64,000 nt of DNA from Mesorhizobium norvegicum (GTDB lineage: Bacteria > Pseudomonadota > Alphaproteobacteria > Rhizobiales > Rhizobiaceae), in NCBI RefSeq assembly GCF_004919685.1, contig NZ_SMYZ01000004.1, forward strand, positions 124,001 to 188,000, given 5' to 3'. The position numbers were made by a program, and so were the translations under genes. Within the stretch, counting starts at the first letter, position 1; each line of letters begins with the position of its first letter. Shown here piece by piece: positions 46,617 to 55,919 of this stretch. A model generated the notes under the pieces. The model was not told where the DNA came from and ran no database searches. It was given only the letters and a program-made list of their open reading frames with translations.

Positions 46617-47384
46617 TCAGCGCCCGATGGCGGCCGACGCCTTTCTCAGAATGTCGATATAGCCTTCCGCTTGCCACGCCGAGCGGCCAATGAACAGGCC
46701 GTCGATATGCGGCTGGCCGATCAGCTCAGCCGCATTGCCGGGATTGACGCTGCCGCCGTAAAGCACAGGCGGGGCAATCGGCAGCCGGTCGGCGGCAACC
46801 TGCTTGATCAGCGCCTGCTGTTTGTCGGCATAGTCGGCGCTAGCAGGGATGCCCTTCTCGCCGATCGCCCAGACCGGCTCGTAGGCAAAGAGGATTTCCG
46901 CCTTCAGTTGATCGCCGCTCAGCTCTTGCAGCGCGCCGAGAACCTGTGCCGTCAACACCGCCTCGGCGCGGCCGGATTCACGCTCAGCCAGCGTCTCGCC
47001 GACGCAGATCAGCGGCACGAAACCGTGCCTGACCGCGGCCGCCGTCTTCAGCCCCACAGTCGCATCCGTCTCGCCGAAATGCTCGCGGCGCTCGCTATGG
47101 CCAAGTTCGATCACATCCAGCCCACACTCTTTCAACATCACCGGCGAAACCTCGCCGGTCCAGGCGCCGGCGTCGGCCCAATGCATGTTCTGGGCACCGA
47201 CTTTTACGCGGGTGTTTGCCAGCGCCGCCTTGACCTGACGCACGGCAGTGAAGGGCGGAATGACGAAAGGCTGTATCGCCTGATCGAAGTCAGGCACGAA
47301 GGCCGCCAGCGCATCGGCGAACTGCAACGCCTCCGCCAGCGTCTTGTTCATCTTCCAGCTCGTGCCGACCCAATATGGGGCCAT
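46617..47384 (-). CDS. eryH: L-erythrulose-1-phosphate isomerase (triosephosphate isomerase family)
   Basis: A 255 aa TIM homologue with all catalytic residues: Lys 11 in GTSWKMNKT, His 96 in IELGHSERR and Glu 169 in [10 protein letters not shown], then VLYGGSVNP for phosphate. GTSWKMNKT in place of GNWKMN is typical of the EryH branch. It converts L-erythrulose 1-phosphate to D-erythrulose 4-phosphate. This enzyme is where the apiose and erythritol routes should join. Confidence 0.87.
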   Translation of the reverse strand: MAPYWVGTSWKMNKTLAEALQFADALAAFVPDFDQAIQPFVIPPFTAVRQVKAALANTRVKVGAQNMHWADAGAWTGEVSPVMLKECGLDVIELGHSERREHFGETDATVGLKTAAAVRHGFVPLICVGETLAERESGRAEAVLTAQVLGALQELSGDQLKAEILFAYEPVWAIGEKGIPASADYADKQQALIKQVAADRLPIAPPVLYGGSVNPGNAAELIGQPHIDGLFIGRSAWQAEGYIDILRKASAAIGR

Positions 47385-47441
47385 TCTTCTTCTCCTTCGA
47401 TCCTTTTGCGGCCGAGGCCGGCTTTCGGGCGACGTATTCGC

Positions 47442-48380
47442 TCAGGCTCGAGGCTTGAGACTGTCGCGGCCACTGTCGATATGAGGCGCCCAGAAATCCA
47501 CCGACTCGCGGATCATCTCGATAACCTGATGGTCCACCGGTTCCCTCTCCCTGAAGGAAAGTTCAAGGCAAATTTCATTGTCGGTACCGCCACCCTGGCG
47601 AACCGCATCCAGCAGCTTTTGCGGAAGTATGCGGCCATCCTTGTTGTAGGCGGCCGTGAACGGCCAATGGCCGCCCTTGTTCATGGAAGACTGCTTGATG
47701 TGGATGATCGGCGATTGCAGTGGAAACGCTTTCGCCCAGGCGTAGGGATCGGTATCGGCAGGATCGGGCGAGGTCACGTCGCCATGGTCGATATCCACCA
47801 TCATCTTCATCGGGATGGACAGCTTCGCCGCATCGATGGCGCCTTGTAGCGTGACGCAGCTTTCGATCGTGTGGCCGAACTCGCGGCCCACCGACATCGG
47901 CTCCCAGAACAGATATGTCAGACCCGCCGCCCTGGCGTGTTCGGCCACCTCGCGCCAGCATTCGAGCGCGATGTCGAGCAATGCCGCCCGTCGTTGCGGA
48001 TCGTCAAAGTCCTTGTAGGTGAAGATGGCGAACTGCGTGCCCATGCCTGATGCGCCAAGTTCGGCGGAAATGTCGGCGAATGTCTTGAACCAGTCGACAT
48101 AGTAGCGCCGGACATCGGCATCCGGGTGGCCGAAATGGTTGAGCCGGCCATAGGGTCCGGTCATACCGGAGGTGATCCTGACACCGGTCCGCGCCAAGGC
48201 GCTGTTGAACAGGCGCAGGAATTTGGCAATCGTCGCCGCCGGCCAACCCGGGTTGACGAATTCATGCGTCAGCTGCACGTCGCGGATGCCGATGCCGTAG
48301 GCGATCGCGTCGATCAAATCGTCTGGATCGGCGAAGCGATTGACCAGTGGATTGGTGTTGAGGGAAAGCGTGAAGGCCAT
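47442..48380 (-). CDS. eryC: D-erythrulose-1-phosphate 3-epimerase (xylose isomerase-like TIM barrel)
   Basis: A 312 aa sugar phosphate isomerase/epimerase: YGIGIRDVQLTHEFVNPGWP, then ELGASGMGTQFAIFTYKDF, LTYLFWEPMSVGREFG with a metal Glu, KMMVDIDHGDVTSP and EICLELSFRER with the second. Length fits EryC (about 310 aa in Brucella). It shares one base with the eryB stop (48380). It inverts C3 of D-erythrulose 1-phosphate to give L-erythrulose 1-phosphate. Confidence 0.85.
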   Translation of the reverse strand: MAFTLSLNTNPLVNRFADPDDLIDAIAYGIGIRDVQLTHEFVNPGWPAATIAKFLRLFNSALARTGVRITSGMTGPYGRLNHFGHPDADVRRYYVDWFKTFADISAELGASGMGTQFAIFTYKDFDDPQRRAALLDIALECWREVAEHARAAGLTYLFWEPMSVGREFGHTIESCVTLQGAIDAAKLSIPMKMMVDIDHGDVTSPDPADTDPYAWAKAFPLQSPIIHIKQSSMNKGGHWPFTAAYNKDGRILPQKLLDAVRQGGGTDNEICLELSFREREPVDHQVIEMIRESVDFWAPHIDSGRDSLKPRA

Positions 48381-49897
48381 CAGTCTGCCGTCGCCATGAT
48401 GTTACCGAACCAGTCTTCGAATGCCTGCCGCTCGGCCGCATCGATATGCAGGCCATGTTTGGTGCGGCGTTCCAGTATATCGGCTGATGTGCCGGCCCAT
48501 TCGGTCTCGACCAGGAACCTTGCCTCCCGTTCATACAGATCGGGCCCGAAGCGGCGGCCGAGATCGGTTTCGCTTTGTGAGCCGACGAGCAATTGTCTGG
48601 CGCGGGTGCCATAGGTTCGAGCGTAGTGCTTCACCAGCGACGGGTTGAGCCACGAAAACTCGGCATGCAGATCGCTCAGGAACTGTTCGAAGTCCGCATT
48701 GGGAAGATCGCCCCCCGGCAAGGGAATTTTGGCCGTCCAGGCTTTCTTCATCGCCGGAAAGAACGGCTGGATCTTTTCCAGCGCATGTTCGGACAGCTTG
48801 CGGAAGGTGGTGATCTTGCCGCCGAATACCGAAAGCAGCGGCGCGTTGCCATTGGAGGCGTCGAGTTCGAAAATATAGTCGCGCGTCACCGCGCTTGGAT
48901 TGTCGGCATTGTCGTCATAGAGCGGACGCACGCCGGAGAAACTGTAGACCACGTCCTGAGGCGTCAGCTGCCGCTTGAAATAGCGATTGACCACCTTGAT
49001 CAGATAATCGACTTCGCTGGACTCGGCCGCAACTTCCTCGGGCCTGCCGTCGTAGGGAATGTCGGTCGTGCCGATCAGCGCCAGATCATTTTCGTAGGGG
49101 TTGACGAAGATCACCCGCTTGTCGCTGTTCTGGATGAGATAGGCCTGCCGTCCCTCCCAGAATTTGGGCACGACGATATGGCTGCCTTTCACAAGGCGAA
49201 CATTGCGCGTCGAATTCTGCCCGGCGACGCGGCTGACAATGTCGTTGACCCAGGGCCCTGCCGCGTTGATCAGTGCCCGCGCGCGGACCTTCGTGACGGC
49301 GCCCGTCCGACCGTCCTGCATGTCGATCGACCACAGTCCGTCTTCACGGCGCGCCGCGACACAGGCAGTGCGCGTGAGCACCTTTGCGCCGCGCTGCTTG
49401 GCATCCAGCGCGTTGAGCAGCACCAGGCGCGCATCGTCGACCCAGCAGTCGGAGTATTCGAAACCGCGCTTGAATTCGTCCTTGAGAGGCGCTCCTTCGG
49501 GCGCTGTTCTCAGGTTTAGCGTTCGTGTCCCCGGCAGCCGCTTGCGACCGCCAAGGTGGTCGTAGAGAAACAGTCCGAGCCGGACCAGCCATGCCGGCCT
49601 GTCTTGCGGGCTGTGCGGAAGAACGAAGCGCATCGGCCAGATGATGTGCGGCGCCGCCTCGAGCAGCACCTCGCGTTCGATCAACGCTTCGCGAACCAGC
49701 CTGAATTCATAATATTCGAGGTAGCGCAGGCCGCCATGCACCAGCTTGCCGGAGCGCGAACTGGTGCCTTGCGCGAGATCGTCCTTTTCGCACAGGATGA
49801 CGGACAGCCCGCGCCCTGCCGCGTCACGCGCTATGCCGGCCCCATTGACGCCGCCGCCGATCACGAAGAGATCGACGACATCTGTTGTATTGCTCAA
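48380..49897 (-). CDS. eryB: D-erythritol-1-phosphate dehydrogenase (GlpD family flavoprotein)
   Basis: A 505 aa FAD protein: FVIGGGVNGAGIARDAAGRG for FAD, SSRSGKLVHGGLRYLEYYEF, and FGGKITTFRKLSEHALEKI. The start is TTG at 49897, with CAGGAGC upstream and a 4 bp TTGA overlap with the eryA stop; the alternative further upstream has neither. The 505 aa size equals that of the Brucella enzyme within a few residues. It oxidises D-erythritol 1-phosphate to D-erythrulose 1-phosphate, passing electrons to the membrane chain or another acceptor. Confidence 0.86.
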   Translation of the reverse strand: MSNTTDVVDLFVIGGGVNGAGIARDAAGRGLSVILCEKDDLAQGTSSRSGKLVHGGLRYLEYYEFRLVREALIEREVLLEAAPHIIWPMRFVLPHSPQDRPAWLVRLGLFLYDHLGGRKRLPGTRTLNLRTAPEGAPLKDEFKRGFEYSDCWVDDARLVLLNALDAKQRGAKVLTRTACVAARREDGLWSIDMQDGRTGAVTKVRARALINAAGPWVNDIVSRVAGQNSTRNVRLVKGSHIVVPKFWEGRQAYLIQNSDKRVIFVNPYENDLALIGTTDIPYDGRPEEVAAESSEVDYLIKVVNRYFKRQLTPQDVVYSFSGVRPLYDDNADNPSAVTRDYIFELDASNGNAPLLSVFGGKITTFRKLSEHALEKIQPFFPAMKKAWTAKIPLPGGDLPNADFEQFLSDLHAEFSWLNPSLVKHYARTYGTRARQLLVGSQSETDLGRRFGPDLYEREARFLVETEWAGTSADILERRTKHGLHIDAAERQAFEDWFGNIMATAD

Positions 49898-51453
49898 GAT
49901 CTTGCTCCTGTGCGGTGCGCCATGCCCTTCCACACCGGCCGAAGCGCCTGACGCGCTGCAACGAAGGAAGGGAAGAGCGCATCGTAGGTTTGCGAAAGCG
50001 CCTCGTCATAGGCATCGCAGTCGCCGAGAAGCGGCGTCACCCACTCGGCGGCGCAGTCTTCCATGGAGCCGTAGACGCCGAGGCCAACCGCGGCCATCAT
50101 CGCGGCACCTGCCGCGCCGGCTTCCTGGCGGCTGCTCGTTCGCACCTGCGCCCGGGTCGCTGCCGCGATGATGCGACGCAACGACGGGCTGCGCGCGGCG
50201 CCGCCCGACAGGCGTATCTCACTCGGCACGGTGCCCATCGCCTGGTAGCAATCACGGGCTGCGAAGGCCAACCCTTCGAGCACTGCGCGTGCCAGATCGC
50301 CGAAGCCGTGCTTGACCGAAAGGCCGATGAAGCCCGCGCGTGCGTCAGGGTCGACGAACGGCCCTCTTTCGCCAGCCAGCGATATGTAAGGCTGGTAAAT
50401 CAGCGATCCCGGCTCCGATGCTTCCACCCAAACATCGAGTGCCTTCAGCAACTCGTCATGAGAAGGCTTGCCGCCACCCGTGGCGAGCACGTCGCGCGCA
50501 AGGCCAAGCAGCCAGTCGATGTTGAGCGTGGCCGCCATGTTGGACTGCAGTTGCGCATAGCCACCCGGAACAGGCATGGCGATCGTGTAGCCGGAGCCAT
50601 CGTCGTTCAAAATGACATCGTCGGGAGTGGCTGCGAAGCGCGTGTGTATGCCGGTCGAGCCGATGACCGTGCAGCCGACATTGCCGCTTGGATCATAGAG
50701 GCCGGCTCCGAGCGCCGTCATGACCATATCCACGTAACCCAGCACCACCGGCGTGCCTTCGAGCAGGCCGGTCTCTCCCGCCGCCGGTCGAGACAGCGGT
50801 TGATGGTCGGTGGTGCCTTCGAGCATGGGAGGCAACAGGCGGCGATGCGTCGTCAGATCCAGACTGTCGAGGACCTCGTCGGAATAGGTGCGCGACCGAA
50901 AATCGCCGAAGGTGAAGGTTCCCTCGGAGGGATCCGTGGCGCGTTCGCCCGTCATCTTGAAGTAGAGCCAATCCTTGCAATGCAGTGCGGTCGCCGCCCG
51001 CTTCAGCATGTCCGGATTGTTTCTTTTCATGAAGGCAAGCTGGGCACCCTGCTGGCAGGAATTAAGCCCCGTGCCGGTCAGCTCGAACCGCCTGCGATCC
51101 CGAGGGTCGGCGCGCATCTCGTCGACCAGATGTCCGGCGCGGGCGTCGAGCCATAGCCAGGCGCGCGAGACAGGCAAGCCGTCGCCATCGATCAGCCAGG
51201 TTCCGTCGCCCTGCCCGGTGATGGCAACCGCCGCGGTTCGTTGCGCGAGATCGGGGACTTTGGCTGCGAGATCGCGAACGGTCCGCGCCATGTCGCGCCA
51301 GGTCTGGTCGAGGTCCTGCTCGGCACCGCCACCTTCCAGCGTGACGAAGCTGTTGGGCACCGACGTCATGGCGAGCTGTCGCCCGGACAGATCGAAAGCG
51401 ACCGATTTGATCACCGACGTTCCCGCGTCGATACCGATCAGCAGGTCTTTCAT
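49894..51453 (-). CDS. eryA: Erythritol kinase (FGGY family)
   Basis: A 519 aa sugar kinase: DLLIGIDAGTSVIKSVAFDL, VAITGQGDGTWLIDGDG, GCTVIGSTGIHTRFA and IRLSGGAARSPSLRRIIAAA, with the usual two actin-like domains. The length equals Brucella EryA. It makes D-erythritol 1-phosphate (also written L-erythritol 4-phosphate). It leads directly into eryB and follows the eryEFG transporter genes by about 100 bp. Confidence 0.87.
   Translation of the reverse strand: MKDLLIGIDAGTSVIKSVAFDLSGRQLAMTSVPNSFVTLEGGGAEQDLDQTWRDMARTVRDLAAKVPDLAQRTAAVAITGQGDGTWLIDGDGLPVSRAWLWLDARAGHLVDEMRADPRDRRRFELTGTGLNSCQQGAQLAFMKRNNPDMLKRAATALHCKDWLYFKMTGERATDPSEGTFTFGDFRSRTYSDEVLDSLDLTTHRRLLPPMLEGTTDHQPLSRPAAGETGLLEGTPVVLGYVDMVMTALGAGLYDPSGNVGCTVIGSTGIHTRFAATPDDVILNDDGSGYTIAMPVPGGYAQLQSNMAATLNIDWLLGLARDVLATGGGKPSHDELLKALDVWVEASEPGSLIYQPYISLAGERGPFVDPDARAGFIGLSVKHGFGDLARAVLEGLAFAARDCYQAMGTVPSEIRLSGGAARSPSLRRIIAAATRAQVRTSSRQEAGAAGAAMMAAVGLGVYGSMEDCAAEWVTPLLGDCDAYDEALSQTYDALFPSFVAARQALRPVWKGMAHRTGARS
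49904..49910 (-). promoter_or_regulatory. Ribosome binding site that sets the TTG start of eryB
   Basis: CAGGAGC on the minus strand, six bases before the TTG at 49897. It lies within the last codons of eryA. Confidence 0.6.
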
Positions 51454-51555
51454 GCGGCAAATTCCGGTTGGTTACGAAGGCAATTCACGAGGCCAGTCTT
51501 TGTCATCTCGTAGAAGAGGCAGGGAGTGTCCGCAAGGACACCCCCTGTACGGGTT

Positions 51556-52497
51556 TCATTCCGACAGCACGAAGGGTGCCGTGTACTTGTCGACATTGTC
51601 CTTGGTGATGAGAAGGCAATCAAACAGCTGCTTTTCGGTCGCCGCACCGGTGGCGCCCGTCTTGATGAACGAGTCCGCCTGCTGCACGGCCTTGGCCGAG
51701 AAGATGGCGACCGGCTGAAGCACGGTGTACTGGAGTTCACCGGACTTGATGGCCGCAACCGCATCAGGGGAGCCGTCGAAGCCGCCGACCTTGATACCGG
51801 CAAGCTTGCCGGCTTCCTTCAGCGCCGCAACCGCACCGAGAGCCATTTCGTCATTGCCGCTGATCACGGCGATGATGTCGGGATTGGCCTGCAGCATGCT
51901 CTGCATCTTGTCGTGGCCCTGGGTACGATCCCAATTGGCGACCTGCGAGGCAGCCTTTTCGAGATCCGGATACTGGCTCAGCACAGTCGCGTAACCGTTC
52001 GAGCGCGTGGCCGCATTGTTGTCCGACGGCGCGCCGAGCAGTTCGACATATTTGCCCTTTTCACCGACTGCCTGCACCCACTGCTGGGCACCGAGAGCAG
52101 CACCCTGCGCGTTGTTGGAAACGAGCTGCCCCTTGGCGAGGCCTTCCTGGTTGATCTCGGCATTGACGAGGAAAACCGGGATGTTGGCGGCAATCGCCTT
52201 CTTCACCGCGCCGACAGAACCATCGGCATTGGCCGGGTCAAGGATGATCGCCACCGACTTGTTGGTGATGGCGGTGTCGATCAGGTTGCTTTCCGTGTTG
52301 GTATCGCCCTTGTGGGCGCCGACATTGGCCGTATAACCGAGCTTCTCGGCCTCGGCCTTGGCAACGTTGCCCTCGGTCAGCCAGTAGGGGTTGGCCGGAT
52401 CGTTGACGATGATCGAGATCAGGCCCGCGGCCGACGCGGCGGCCGTGAACCCGACGACCATCGCGGCGGCAAGCAGACTTTTCAGCATGGTTTTCAT
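51556..52497 (-). CDS. eryG: Erythritol ABC transporter substrate-binding protein
   Basis: A 313 aa RbsB-like protein with signal peptide KSLLAAAMVVGFTAAASAA, then LISIIVNDPANPYWLTEGN and VISGNDEMALGAVAALKEA. ATG codons occur at 52503 and 52497; TTGGAGGA is too close to the first and well placed for the second. It is the last of the eryEFG genes, 100 bp before eryA, and is very like the apiose-binding protein at 33665. Confidence 0.85.
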   Translation of the reverse strand: MKTMLKSLLAAAMVVGFTAAASAAGLISIIVNDPANPYWLTEGNVAKAEAEKLGYTANVGAHKGDTNTESNLIDTAITNKSVAIILDPANADGSVGAVKKAIAANIPVFLVNAEINQEGLAKGQLVSNNAQGAALGAQQWVQAVGEKGKYVELLGAPSDNNAATRSNGYATVLSQYPDLEKAASQVANWDRTQGHDKMQSMLQANPDIIAVISGNDEMALGAVAALKEAGKLAGIKVGGFDGSPDAVAAIKSGELQYTVLQPVAIFSAKAVQQADSFIKTGATGAATEKQLFDCLLITKDNVDKYTAPFVLSE

Positions 52498-52534
52498 GTA
52501 CATTCCTCCAATGATTACGCGGTGTTGCTGCCAG

Positions 52535-53665
52535 TCACCTGGCAGTCTTCCCTTGGGCAGGATTGGCCGTTTCGGCCTTCCCCCGTTGCTGAGAAGTCGG
52601 TTGGCCGCCCGTCGAAGCTGGGAGCTTGCTACGGCGGCGATACTGAACGGCATTGAGCAGCACGGCGAGCACGATGACCGCGCCGGTGAACACTGTCTGC
52701 CAGTAGGATGAGATACCGATGATCACCAGACCGTCGGACAGGAAGCCGATGACGAAGGCCCCGAGCAGGGTTCCGCGGATGTTGCCGCGCCCGCCGGTCA
52801 GTGCCGCGCCGCCGATGACGACGGCCGCGATGGCCGTCAGCTCGTAGGTGGTGCCGGCGGTCGGTCCAGCCGACGTCAGCTGCGAGGACAGGATCAGGCC
52901 GGCAATGGCGGCACAGATGCCTGACAGCACATAGACGGATATCTGCACCGTCTTGACCGGAACGCCGGACAGCTCGGCCGCGCGCTCATTGCCGCCCGAC
53001 GCGTAAAGCCAGCGCCCGAAGGCGGTGCGGTTCAAGACGATGCTGCCGATGAGCGCGATGACCGCGAGAACCACCACGCCGGTCGGCACGCCGAACAGGC
53101 GGTTGAAGCCAAGCGCATCGAAGCCGGTGTTTCCGAGCTCCGGTTTGCCGCCGAGATTGTTGTAGGTCAGGCCGCTGGTCATCAGCAGCGCCAGGCCGCG
53201 CGCCATGTACATGACGCCGAGCGTCGCCACGAAGGCTGGAACCTTGAAGCGCGCGACGAGCACGCCGTTGATCAGCCCGACAGCAGCGCCCAGCATGCAG
53301 GCCAGCACCGCGACCACCCAGACCGGCGGATAGAGGACGACGCCAAGCCAGGTCAGCGTCACGCCTTGCATCAGGAAGCCGGCGACGACGCCGGCCAAGC
53401 CCAGCGTCGACCCCACCGACAGATCGATGCCGCTATTGAGAATGACGAGCAGCATGCCGACCGCGAGAATTCCGAAGATGGCGACATGCGAGGCCATGGT
53501 CAGGAAATTCGCCACCGAGAGGTAGTAGGGCGACAGGATCGAAAAGACGACGATGATGACGATCAAGGCAAAGAACGCCCGGCCCTCGAGCAGCAGCTTG
53601 GCGAGATCGAAGCCTTCGCTTGCGCTTGGACTGGACTGTTTGCTGGCCTGGCTGACGTCGGTCAT
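52535..53665 (-). CDS. eryF: Erythritol ABC transporter permease
   Basis: A 376 aa RbsC-like permease: GMLLVILNSGIDLSVGSTLG, VPAFVATLGVMYMARGLALL and LTAIAAVVIGGAALTGGRGN. The last 35 or so residues are a polar tail rich in Gln, Lys and Ala. It starts at 53665 (MTDVSQAS); the longer frame is not supported. Confidence 0.87.
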   Translation of the reverse strand: MTDVSQASKQSSPSASEGFDLAKLLLEGRAFFALIVIIVVFSILSPYYLSVANFLTMASHVAIFGILAVGMLLVILNSGIDLSVGSTLGLAGVVAGFLMQGVTLTWLGVVLYPPVWVVAVLACMLGAAVGLINGVLVARFKVPAFVATLGVMYMARGLALLMTSGLTYNNLGGKPELGNTGFDALGFNRLFGVPTGVVVLAVIALIGSIVLNRTAFGRWLYASGGNERAAELSGVPVKTVQISVYVLSGICAAIAGLILSSQLTSAGPTAGTTYELTAIAAVVIGGAALTGGRGNIRGTLLGAFVIGFLSDGLVIIGISSYWQTVFTGAVIVLAVLLNAVQYRRRSKLPASTGGQPTSQQRGKAETANPAQGKTAR

Positions 53666-53691
53666 GGTCTGGGCTCCGAAATTCCTGGTGA

Positions 53692-55233
53692 TCAGGCGAC
53701 CACGGCTTCGCCGGAGGCGGCCATGATCTGCTCTTTGGTGGCGTTGGCGTCGAATTCGGCTGAAATCCTGCCGCGCCGCATGACGACGATCCGGTGCGCG
53801 ATGCTGAGGCATTCGTTGACCTCAGAGGTCGAGAAGACGACCGCAAGGCCCTGCGAAGCGCGTTCGCTCAGCAAGCGGAAGACCTCGGCCTTGGCACCGA
53901 CATCGATGCCGCGGCTCGGCTCGTCGAGGAGGATAACTTTTGGGTTGGTGGTCAGCATCTTGCCGATGACGACCTTCTGCTGATTGCCGCCCGACAGCGA
54001 GCCGATCATGGCGTTGCCGCCGGCAGTCTTGATGGTCACCTTGCGGATCGAATCCTCGACCAGCCCACGCTCCCTGGAGCGGGACAGAAACAGCCCCCTG
54101 GCGAACGCCTCGATGCTGGCAAGCGAGAGATTGCGGCCGACGGTCATCGTCTGCACCAGCCCGTCGCGCTGGCGGTCCTCGGGGACCAGCACAAGACCTC
54201 TGGAGATGCGCTGGGCAATGCTCAGTCCCGAGACGTCCTCGCCTTCCAGAAGCGCGCGGCCGCCTGCCATCGGCATCCGTCCGGCGACGGCTTCCAGCAA
54301 TTCCGTGCGCCCGGCGCCCATCAGCCCATAGATGCAGACGATCTCGCCTGCCCGGACGTCCAGCGACAGGTGATCGACGACGGAATAGCCTGAACCCGAA
54401 GCGTCGACGACGCTGACATCCTCGATCGACAGCGCGACCTCGCCGAATTCATGACCGGTCGGCGGCGAGCCGAGATCGAAGTTCTCGCCGACCATGTTGC
54501 GCACGATCCACTCGAGATCGATATCCCTGGCTTCGGCCGTCGCCGTTATCGCGCCGTCGCGCAGGACAACGGCATAGTCGGTGATCTGCAGCGCCTCTTC
54601 GAGGTGATGTGAAATGTAGACGATGGAGACGCCGCGGCTGGTCAGATCGCGGATCACCTTGAACAGCACCTCCACCTCTGTCGCGCTGAGCGCCGAGGTC
54701 GGTTCGTCCATGATCAGGATCCGGGAATCGACCGACAGCGCCCGCGCGATCTCGACGATCTGCTGTTGGCCCAAGCGCAGATCCTCGACCAGAGTCATCG
54801 GGTCGATGTCCTCTTCGAGATCGGCCATCAGGGCGCGCGCCTGGCGCTGCTCCTCGGCGAAGTCGAGACCGGTCCTGGTGCGCAGTTCGCGGCCCATGAA
54901 GATGTTGTCGCGAACGCTGAGGTTCGGCGCGAGGCTGAGTTCCTGATGGATGATCGAGATGCCGCGATCGCGCGCGTCCGAGGACGAGGAAAAACTGACG
55001 AGATTGCCGTCGAGCACGATGTCGCCGGATGTCGGCGTGACCACGCCGGACAGGATCTTCATCAGCGTCGACTTGCCGGCGCCATTCTCTCCGAACAGCG
55101 TGGTGACCTTGCCGCGATGGATGTCGAAATTGACGCCCTTGAGCGCATGGACGCCGCCATACGACATGACGATGTTGCGCGCCGAAAGCACGGCGTCGCC
55201 ATTCGCGGGTCCGGTGTCGGCAGCCGGTTTCAT
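53692..55233 (-). CDS. eryE: Erythritol ABC transporter ATP-binding protein
   Basis: A 513 aa double ATPase: TLFGENGAGKSTLMKILSGV, LRLGQQQIVEIARALSV, ILIMDEPTSALSATEVEVLF; then CIYGLMGAGRTELLEAVAGR, LSGGNQQKVVIGKMLT, VILLDEPSRGIDVGAKAEVF. The ATG at 55233 overlaps the DUF2291 gene stop by 4 bp. It is a close paralogue of the apiose ATPase at 35342. Confidence 0.88.
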   Translation of the reverse strand: MKPAADTGPANGDAVLSARNIVMSYGGVHALKGVNFDIHRGKVTTLFGENGAGKSTLMKILSGVVTPTSGDIVLDGNLVSFSSSSDARDRGISIIHQELSLAPNLSVRDNIFMGRELRTRTGLDFAEEQRQARALMADLEEDIDPMTLVEDLRLGQQQIVEIARALSVDSRILIMDEPTSALSATEVEVLFKVIRDLTSRGVSIVYISHHLEEALQITDYAVVLRDGAITATAEARDIDLEWIVRNMVGENFDLGSPPTGHEFGEVALSIEDVSVVDASGSGYSVVDHLSLDVRAGEIVCIYGLMGAGRTELLEAVAGRMPMAGGRALLEGEDVSGLSIAQRISRGLVLVPEDRQRDGLVQTMTVGRNLSLASIEAFARGLFLSRSRERGLVEDSIRKVTIKTAGGNAMIGSLSGGNQQKVVIGKMLTTNPKVILLDEPSRGIDVGAKAEVFRLLSERASQGLAVVFSTSEVNECLSIAHRIVVMRRGRISAEFDANATKEQIMAASGEAVVA

Positions 55234-55886
55234 TTGACGTCCAGTCTCACGGGAGTGACGAGCCAGCTCTTCGGGTTGACCAGCTTGAACGCGCCGACCA
55301 CCGATATGGTCTTGCCGGTCAAGGTGCTTGTATCGATCTTGGCCAGGACTTCCTTCTTCATCTCGTTGTTCAGCGCGGAACCGGCGTCCTGGTATTCGAT
55401 CTGGTTGGTGAACTGGCCGAAGGTGATCTTGCCGGTGGCGTCGCGCAGTTCCGTTCCGTTGATCGCCGGCCCGGTCTGCACGCGGATCATCAACGTATCC
55501 GGCACGCCGTCGACGGCGACCTTGTAGATGCCCGATTTTCCTTCGCCGACGACGCCGCTGAACTTGACCGAGATGACCGGTCCGACACCCGCAGGCACGC
55601 CGTATTCCTTTTCTGCCGTCGCCCTGTCCTTGGCGATCGCCGTCGCCACCGTCACCGCGTCGGCGCCACGCGCCTCGACATCGGCCTGCACCTTGGGAAA
55701 TTCCGACTTGCCGTAGTCGGCGGCGGAAAACACGGCACTGCGGACATCGCCGGCGGAGCCGATCCTGACCACCTTGGTGTCGAGCGCCATGGCGCCGAGC
55801 AAGACGACAACCGCGGCGCCGGCAAGTGCCCGGCGCAGGCCGGGCGAGGCCGGCCGGGTCGATGCGGTGGCGGCCTTCGCGCTCAT
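55230..55886 (-). CDS. DUF2291 family protein of the erythritol ABC operon
   Basis: 218 aa with one N-terminal membrane helix (ALAGAAVVVLLGAMALDTKV) and no lipobox cysteine, unlike its apiose counterpart. The core VQTGPAINGTELRDATGKI and FGQFTNQIEYQDAGSALN is DUF2291. It sits between eryD and eryE with a 4 bp overlap into eryE. Role unknown; probably a membrane-anchored periplasmic helper of the transporter. Confidence 0.8.
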   Translation of the reverse strand: MSAKAATASTRPASPGLRRALAGAAVVVLLGAMALDTKVVRIGSAGDVRSAVFSAADYGKSEFPKVQADVEARGADAVTVATAIAKDRATAEKEYGVPAGVGPVISVKFSGVVGEGKSGIYKVAVDGVPDTLMIRVQTGPAINGTELRDATGKITFGQFTNQIEYQDAGSALNNEMKKEVLAKIDTSTLTGKTISVVGAFKLVNPKSWLVTPVRLDVK

Positions 55887-55919
55887 GACGCAACCGCCAG
55901 CAAGGCAGATCTGCCGTTG

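Noticed and set aside
46617..47384. Glycolytic triosephosphate isomerase
   Set aside because: GTSWKMNKT signature and position between eryC and eryI indicate the EryH branch.
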